From NCBI GenBank assembly GCA_029243845.1, contig JAQWRF010000103.1:1-10557 (forward strand): a stretch of 10,557 bases of DNA, given 5' to 3'. Position numbers and translations under genes: made by a program. This DNA comes from Planctomycetota bacterium (GTDB lineage Bacteria > Planctomycetota > UBA1135). Each line of letters begins with the position of its first letter. Position 1 is the first letter of the stretch. The notes under the pieces were generated by a model that was not told the origin of the DNA, did not search any database, and saw only the letters and a list, made by a program, of their open reading frames with translations. Of this stretch, positions 6,395 to 10,557 are shown in pieces.

Positions 6395-7614
6395 TTAATT
6401 TTGGCTGCAGTTAGAACCTGCTCTTCGCTCAAAATGGACTTTGCTTGCTTGGCGCATTCAAGAACATCTGCTATGCGCTGCGCTGTCGCTTCGTGTCCGC
6501 GCTGTTCGAGGAACCAAATCACATTTGACTTACCACTCATTGGGCCCACCGAAATGATTTGCTCGAGTCCAAAGTCGCTGGCAGGCACACCTGAGTAAAC
6601 AAGATCGGACAGCCACTTGTCTCCTGTTTTTAACGCTTTAATAACTGCTGCAGCATGAACACCGGTTGCTGTTTCGAAAGCATCTTTGCCAAACACTGGG
6701 TACTCGCCACGCACAGGACGGCCCGTGGCCTGGGACGCAAAGTTGACGTAGTCCCCTAGCTTGCGTAAATCTCGGTCAATCCACCCGAGCAATTTTAGGT
6801 TAACAAGTAATAAATCCATTTCGGTATTACCGGCACGCTCGCCAATACCTTGCGCGCATGCGTGAGCACGATTTGCGCCAGAAGCAAGGGCAGTGATGGT
6901 GTTGATCAGGCCGAGACCGCGGTCGCGGTGCCCATGCCAGTCGAGGCCGATATGTGACGCCCTCTTGTCGGCCAAAAAGTTATTCAGCCACGAGAAAATA
7001 TTGCGTACAGCCGTTGGCTCGACACCACCAACAGTGTCACAAATGCAAAGGCGGTCGGCGCCCTCTTCGATAGCCGCTCCATTCAGGCGACTGAGGATTT
7101 CTGGTGTAGAGCGCACCGTATCTTCAGTGACAAACATAACCGGCAAATCATGGCTCTTAGCAAAACGCACCGACTCGCGAACGAGCTTCTCCATGTGGTC
7201 GAGGTCCCAGTTTTCGGCATAGGCGCGAATTGGTGACGAACCGATAAAGGCACAAACCTCAATAGGCTGACCAAGTTTTTGGGACATTTCAACAACCGGC
7301 TCGATGTCGCTGATCATAGTCCGGCACGCAACATTAGGAGTAATGTTTAGCGAGGTCATTTCTTCAGCTAAAGCCATGATGTGCGCTCGGGCAACATCGC
7401 CAGCGCCTGGCAAGCCAATATCTGCGCAATCGATACCCAAGTCATTCATCAGGTGCACTAACTCTATTTTTTCATCTAGCGAAGGCTCGGTGACACTCGG
7501 GCACTGCAAGCCATCGCGCAAAGTTTCGTCAACCAGCTGAATAGTAGCGGGCTTGGCGTTGGCAGGGTGAGGCCCATTATTGGCCCAGTCGAAAATGAGT
7601 TTGTCTTTGTCCAC
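6391..7614 (-). CDS. LeuA-like DRE-TIM metallolyase (pyruvate carboxyltransferase domain)
   Basis: A 407-residue member of the HMGL/DRE-TIM superfamily, which includes isopropylmalate, homocitrate and citramalate synthases and HMG-CoA lyase. The N-terminal motif DETLRDGLQ (29-37) supplies the catalytic Arg33 and metal-ligand Asp34. HGH (227-229) gives the two metal-binding histidines, and GIGERAGNTE (256-265) is the second family signature, closest to the LeuA branch. No LeuA-type regulatory domain follows, since the protein is about 100 residues shorter than LeuA. The motif reads GLQ where condensing synthases usually have GEQ and HMG-CoA lyases have RDGLQ, so condensation or cleavage chemistry is uncertain. 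I recall similar proteins called 'LeuA family protein' in Planctomycetota and Acidobacteriota. The start is GTG with no nearby Shine-Dalgarno. It is divergent from mgtE and convergent with the TIM-barrel gene. Confidence 0.85.
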   Translation of the reverse strand: MDKDKLIFDWANNGPHPANAKPATIQLVDETLRDGLQCPSVTEPSLDEKIELVHLMNDLGIDCADIGLPGAGDVARAHIMALAEEMTSLNITPNVACRTMISDIEPVVEMSQKLGQPIEVCAFIGSSPIRAYAENWDLDHMEKLVRESVRFAKSHDLPVMFVTEDTVRSTPEILSRLNGAAIEEGADRLCICDTVGGVEPTAVRNIFSWLNNFLADKRASHIGLDWHGHRDRGLGLINTITALASGANRAHACAQGIGERAGNTEMDLLLVNLKLLGWIDRDLRKLGDYVNFASQATGRPVRGEYPVFGKDAFETATGVHAAAVIKALKTGDKWLSDLVYSGVPASDFGLEQIISVGPMSGKSNVIWFLEQRGHEATAQRIADVLECAKQAKSILSEEQVLTAAKIN

Positions 7615-7633
7615 GGTTACGTTATTGCCTTAG

Positions 7634-7642
7634 ATTATCGCA
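7634..7642 (-). promoter_or_regulatory. Candidate extended -10 promoter for the LeuA-like gene
   Basis: The minus strand reads TGCGATAAT, an extended -10 (TGn plus GATAAT, five of six to consensus), about 20 bases upstream of the GTG start. The leader would be only about a dozen bases. No good -35 hexamer is seen, which extended -10 promoters tolerate. The 92-base divergent gap (7615-7706) must also hold the mgtE promoter, for which I saw only poor hexamers. Confidence 0.3.
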
Positions 7643-7695
7643 TGTTTAGCTTTTGGTTGGACACAGAATACTACGAAATTAACAGTGGCGCGTGT

Positions 7696-7699
7696 AGGA
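7696..7699 (+). promoter_or_regulatory. Shine-Dalgarno of mgtE
   Basis: AGGA lies seven bases before ATG 7707 and fixes that start. It is the clearest ribosome binding site in the window, in contrast to the cluster upstream, where most starts lack one. Confidence 0.65.
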
Positions 7700-7706
7700 T
7701 ATTGCC

Positions 7707-9017
7707 ATGGCATACGACAAGAGCGACTTCGTCATCACTGATGGCATGCACCCTGCCGATATTGCAGATGCTTTATGGCAAGACGTCGATATCAATCGTG
7801 CTCGCGAACTGTTTGATGCTATGGATGTCGCGCAAGGCGCTTTGGTCCTCGCCGAGGCCGATGAAAAGCTTCAAAGCGCTTTACTCGAAGACCGCGATCC
7901 GCAAGTCATTGCGAATTACCTAAATCTACTTTCAGTTGACGACGGGGTAGATGCTCTAAATGAATTACCTGATGCGCTGCGCCTCGAGGCATTATGTTTT
8001 GTAGATTCCGAGACGGCTACCGAGCTGCGCCACTTAACCTCATACCCAGAAAAAAGCGCTGGCGGAATGATGACCACCGAGTTCATTTCGGTTGCCGAGA
8101 GTGAACGTGTTGCAGATGTCATCAAGCTTATTAAGGGCGATGAGGGCGAGGCCGAATCGGTGTATGTTATTTTCGTCGTTAATACTGCCAATATTTTGCA
8201 GGGCGTAATTACAACTCGCGAATTGCTTGAGCTAGAAGAAAATGATTCGGTCGGCGAGTTCATGAACCCCGATGTGATTTCGGCACGCGTTGACGAAGAC
8301 CGCGAAGAAATTGCGCGCCAGATTTTGCGCTACAACTTATCGTTGCTACCCATTGTTGATGCGCGCAATAGTATTATCGGCGTTGTCTCGTCAGACGATG
8401 CTTTAGAGGTTGTTGAAGAAGAAGGCTCTGAAGATGCGCTTCTTCTAGCTGGCGCAAGTGGCGACTCAGACGCAGGCGAGCCATTGCTCGAAATGGTAGG
8501 GCACCGAGCGCCCTACTTGGCGATTCCGGTGGGTGCCGGATTAATCATGTCTAAAGTAATGGAATACTTCACTCGCGGCGACGCCACAGCAGCGGATGAC
8601 GTTTACAGCACAGTCATTGCCTTTGTGCCAATGGTTCTAGCTTTATCGGGCACAGTCGGCATGCAAACCTCCGCGGTATTAGTGCGCGGTTTCGCGGTTG
8701 GCCAAATTGTCCGAGGGCGCCGCCTATCGGTGTTTTTAAGCGAAGTGCGCGTCGGAGTAGTGCTAGGCCTTTTGTCTGCTTTAGTGGCCGGCCCCGCCAT
8801 GGGCTTAATCATTGGTGATTATTACACCGGCATCATGTTAAGCCTCGCCCTATGGCTGTCAATAATATGGACGAACACTGTTGCCACATCCATTGTTGTT
8901 GGCAGTGAAGCGGCAGGCTTGGATCCGGCATTGGTTGCCGGGCCCGTTATGATCGCTGTTTCTGACCTGTCAGCGGTCGCGTTGTTTTTAGGCGTAGCGT
9001 CTAAGTTGATGGTTTAA
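7707..9017 (+). CDS. mgtE: Magnesium transporter MgtE
   Basis: A gated Mg2+ channel of the inner membrane. Domains follow MgtE order: an N-terminal helical sensor domain (about 10-120, opening with HPADIADALW), paired CBS domains (about 125-250, with SAGGMMT and SLLPIVDARNSIIGVVSSDDAL), then a transmembrane pore domain of five hydrophobic segments (about 270-436). The pore-lining region reads SGTVGMQTS (314-322), and the C-terminal GLDPALVAGP segment is followed by Asp420, which by position corresponds to the essential pore aspartate (D432 of T. thermophilus MgtE). At 436 residues the length is normal. The two asparagines of the T. thermophilus GGNTGNQ motif are replaced by Thr316 and Met319. 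The leader is too short for an M-box riboswitch, so Mg2+ control, if present, probably acts on the protein through the sensor and CBS domains. The next gene starts one base after its stop. Confidence 0.93.
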   Translation: MAYDKSDFVITDGMHPADIADALWQDVDINRARELFDAMDVAQGALVLAEADEKLQSALLEDRDPQVIANYLNLLSVDDGVDALNELPDALRLEALCFVDSETATELRHLTSYPEKSAGGMMTTEFISVAESERVADVIKLIKGDEGEAESVYVIFVVNTANILQGVITTRELLELEENDSVGEFMNPDVISARVDEDREEIARQILRYNLSLLPIVDARNSIIGVVSSDDALEVVEEEGSEDALLLAGASGDSDAGEPLLEMVGHRAPYLAIPVGAGLIMSKVMEYFTRGDATAADDVYSTVIAFVPMVLALSGTVGMQTSAVLVRGFAVGQIVRGRRLSVFLSEVRVGVVLGLLSALVAGPAMGLIIGDYYTGIMLSLALWLSIIWTNTVATSIVVGSEAAGLDPALVAGPVMIAVSDLSAVALFLGVASKLMV

Positions 9018-9018
9018 T

Positions 9019-10047
9019 TTGCGCAAAAAAAATATTAGCCTGTTTATTCTTGCAACAATATTATTACTTGTTGCTTGGCAAAAAACCCTGCATGTTAAAG
9101 GCGATTCAATGTCGCCGAGTATTAGCGCAGGGCAATGGTTATGGCAGAGTGGCAACATGCCACAGCGCGGCGACCTAGCCATTTTTGTCGAGCCCGATAG
9201 CGGGGTCAAAGTGATTAAGCGGTGCGTTGCCCTGCAGGGGGATTCCGTGCAAATAATCGGCGGCTCGCTTTATATTAATGGGCAATCAAACACGGCGACG
9301 ATTCAGTCCATAAGAGATTTGTCGCCAGAGTGGCCCGCTGATGACAAGAACCTACAAGAAATATTTGTCATTGATAAGGACCAAGTAAATTTACAAAAGG
9401 GCTGGTGGCAAAACAGTAGCGACCAAACGCTTCTCTACCAAAGTAAACCAAATAATAATTTAGGACACGCGCTCGCAGCGTCATGCCAGCTAAAATCACC
9501 GACAGCATCTTTCGCGATAGGCATTGAGCGCGGTAGCATTAAATTCCGCCTATCTCTCAATGCTGAGAGCAGTTCCTGGACTTTAGAAAAATTCACAAAA
9601 ACATTACAGCGCTATGAAGTTATTACGCAAGGTAAAATCGAAGGTGGCAGCGAGCAGCCGCACGCATTATTAATTAGCGTAGCACATGGTCAGCTTGTTG
9701 CAAAAATAGATGGCGTTGATGTCGTTGAGAATATTGTGATTGAGTCGCCTGAAGACTGGCAGCCGCAGGAGTCGTCTAATAACGAACAGCTATTCCTTGT
9801 GTTACGCGGCGAATGTGAGTTCCAAAACGTTCAGATTGGTTGTCAAATAAATTACGATATTTCAGGGAACTTCGGCGTCGGCAAAGTGTTTGATTTAGCG
9901 GGCGATGAATTTTTCTTCCTTGGAGACCATTCATTATTTAGCCGCGATTCTCGACACTACGGGGCGGTCTCAAAAAATCAAATAATCGGCGTGGCTACAA
10001 AACTTTGGCCGCGCAACACAGACGACAACGGATGGCCACTTGAGTAA
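9019..10047 (+). CDS. lepB: Signal peptidase I (S26) with a large inserted domain
   Basis: Membrane-bound serine-lysine protease that removes signal peptides from exported proteins. One N-terminal membrane segment (6-20) is followed by box B GDSMSPSI with nucleophile Ser30 and box D VIKRCVALQGD (65-75) with general base Lys67. The final box E is GDHSLFSRDS (302-311), then SKNQIIGVATKLWP, the usual C-terminal strand. Between LYINGQ (84-89) and about 290 lies roughly 190 residues instead of a much shorter linker. This insertion is rich in predicted beta strands, for example LLISVAHGQLVAKIDGVDVV (217-236) and LFLVLRGECEFQNVQI (258-273), recalling concanavalin/LamG or DUF1080-like sandwiches. I recall similar insertions in planctomycetal signal peptidases. 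The start is TTG, one base after the mgtE stop; the lysine-rich RKKN after it suits the membrane anchor. No strong Shine-Dalgarno. It probably overlaps the sigma-factor gene by eight bases. Confidence 0.88.
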   Translation: MRKKNISLFILATILLLVAWQKTLHVKGDSMSPSISAGQWLWQSGNMPQRGDLAIFVEPDSGVKVIKRCVALQGDSVQIIGGSLYINGQSNTATIQSIRDLSPEWPADDKNLQEIFVIDKDQVNLQKGWWQNSSDQTLLYQSKPNNNLGHALAASCQLKSPTASFAIGIERGSIKFRLSLNAESSSWTLEKFTKTLQRYEVITQGKIEGGSEQPHALLISVAHGQLVAKIDGVDVVENIVIESPEDWQPQESSNNEQLFLVLRGECEFQNVQIGCQINYDISGNFGVGKVFDLAGDEFFFLGDHSLFSRDSRHYGAVSKNQIIGVATKLWPRNTDDNGWPLE

Positions 10048-10557
10048 CAATTCGAATCCTGACGGCTTAAAAGCCGATCTCGGAGTGGAGCTAATGGTCG
10101 ATATCGCCAAAGGCGACCAACATGCGTTTCAGTTATTGGTAGAAAATTACCAAGCCATGGTTTTTGGCCTTTTGCGCCGTATTCTCGGGCCTCATGGGGC
10201 GATTGAAGATGTCGCTCAAGAAGCCTTTGTGCGCGTCTGGAAAAACCGTGAAAAATATCGGGCTCAGGGCAAGTTTTCGACCTTTTTATATCGCATTACC
10301 TACAATTTAGCGCTTAACCGAATTCGCGACGAAAAACGAAAACCGCTGCCCGGGATGCCGAAACTTGACGGCATCGAAATAGCACAGCAAGATTTGTGTT
10401 CAGATACCCCAGAAGAGATAGCTAGTCGCGGTGATTGGGCCGGATTAATTTCTTGGGGATTAGGGCGACTTCCGCACAACCAGCGAGCAGTTTTAGTGTT
10501 TCAACATTATGACGGTTTCAGCATGGAAGAGATTTCATCTGTGACAGGCCTCAGTTC
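10040..10557 (+). CDS. ECF-type RNA polymerase sigma factor, C-terminus cut by window edge
   Basis: A sigma-70 family extracytoplasmic-function factor; 172 residues are visible. Region 2 (about 30-100) starts with KGDQHAFQLLVENYQ, very close to E. coli RpoE (KGDQKAFNLLVVRYQ), and includes EDVAQEAFVRVW (56-67) and FSTFLYRITYNLALNRIRD. A linker follows, then region 4 from LPHNQRAVLVFQHYDGFSMEEIS (about 144-166), truncated inside the DNA-binding helix-turn-helix. I chose TTG 10040, which overlaps the signal peptidase stop and keeps the VELM segment found before the GD motif in related factors. ATG 10094, with GGAG eight bases upstream, is a good alternative and would still retain region 2. No anti-sigma gene is visible because the window ends. 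Confidence 0.88.
   Translation, partial: MSNNSNPDGLKADLGVELMVDIAKGDQHAFQLLVENYQAMVFGLLRRILGPHGAIEDVAQEAFVRVWKNREKYRAQGKFSTFLYRITYNLALNRIRDEKRKPLPGMPKLDGIEIAQQDLCSDTPEEIASRGDWAGLISWGLGRLPHNQRAVLVFQHYDGFSMEEISSVTGLS
10063..10076 (+). other. Short perfect hairpin between the two candidate sigma-factor starts
   Basis: CGGCTTAAAAGCCG forms a five-base stem with a TAAA loop (or six with AA). There is no T-run after it, so it is not an intrinsic terminator. If translation starts at ATG 10094 the hairpin lies just upstream of the Shine-Dalgarno at 10082; if at TTG 10040 it is inside the gene. It may be chance. Confidence 0.35.
10082..10085 (+). promoter_or_regulatory. Alternative Shine-Dalgarno for the sigma-factor ATG
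   Basis: GGAG sits eight bases before ATG 10094, a standard spacing, and competes with the TTG 10040 start. The family alignment favours TTG, while the ribosome-binding signal favours ATG. Confidence 0.4.

Noticed and set aside
7615..7706. M-box (Mg2+) riboswitch in front of mgtE
   Set aside because: The gap is 92 bases, much shorter than an M-box leader, and no matching stems or terminator were seen.
7567..7923. Plus-strand open frame crossing the start of the LeuA-like gene and the start of mgtE
   Set aside because: It overlaps two well-supported genes and their shared control region, and its translation shows no family pattern.
10063..10076. Intrinsic terminator between signal peptidase and sigma factor
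   Set aside because: The hairpin has a short stem and no T-run after it, and it lies within or immediately before the sigma-factor coding sequence.
1..10557. Mobile element, CRISPR array, tRNA, rRNA or tandem repeats
   Set aside because: Reading both strands showed no transposase, integrase, regularly spaced repeats, terminal inverted repeats or RNA-gene patterns; almost every base lies in a housekeeping-type gene.

Overview
This is a compact, plasmid-free and phage-free stretch of chromosome from a Gram-negative bacterium. A KdsD-type arabinose-5-phosphate isomerase at the left edge implies Kdo-containing lipopolysaccharide. Several traits together suggest Planctomycetota: a signal peptidase I with a large beta-rich insertion before its last conserved box, an ECF sigma factor directly behind it, a 'LeuA-like' DRE-TIM enzyme with a GLQ motif, a TIM-barrel epimerase-like protein, and few Shine-Dalgarno sequences. 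This placement is inferred from remembered family patterns, not a database search, and is moderate confidence. Base composition looks even across the window, and I saw no insertion sequence, tRNA, rRNA or CRISPR.

Layout. (1) Positions 1-833, minus strand: kdsD, cut by the window edge in its second CBS domain. (2) About 888-6394, plus strand: a tight cluster of seven genes with gaps of 2 to 11 bases: M50 site-2-type protease, scpA, trxA, fmt, rsmB, a small membrane-anchored protein of unknown function, and a TIM-barrel sugar-phosphate isomerase/epimerase-like protein. (3) Positions 6391-7614, minus strand: a LeuA/HMG-CoA-lyase-like enzyme converging on the plus cluster, the two stop codons sharing one CTAG. 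(4) From 7707, plus strand: mgtE, then a large signal peptidase I starting one base after the mgtE stop, then an ECF sigma factor cut by the right edge.

How the genes fit together. The plus cluster mixes chromosome segregation (ScpA), thiol redox chemistry (TrxA), initiator-tRNA formylation (Fmt) and 16S rRNA methylation (RsmB), plus two proteins whose roles cannot be read from sequence. The gaps suggest co-transcription. fmt and rsmB are a familiar translation pair. The scpA-trxA junction, with no scpB in view, is less usual. The third block combines magnesium transport, protein export processing and transcription control. The first two abut and the last two probably overlap, so they are probably one transcript.

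Nothing here is clearly a new system. The points most worth a second look are the insertion in the signal peptidase, the altered pore motif of MgtE, the GLQ active-site motif of the LeuA-like enzyme, and the unknown membrane-anchored protein beside rsmB.
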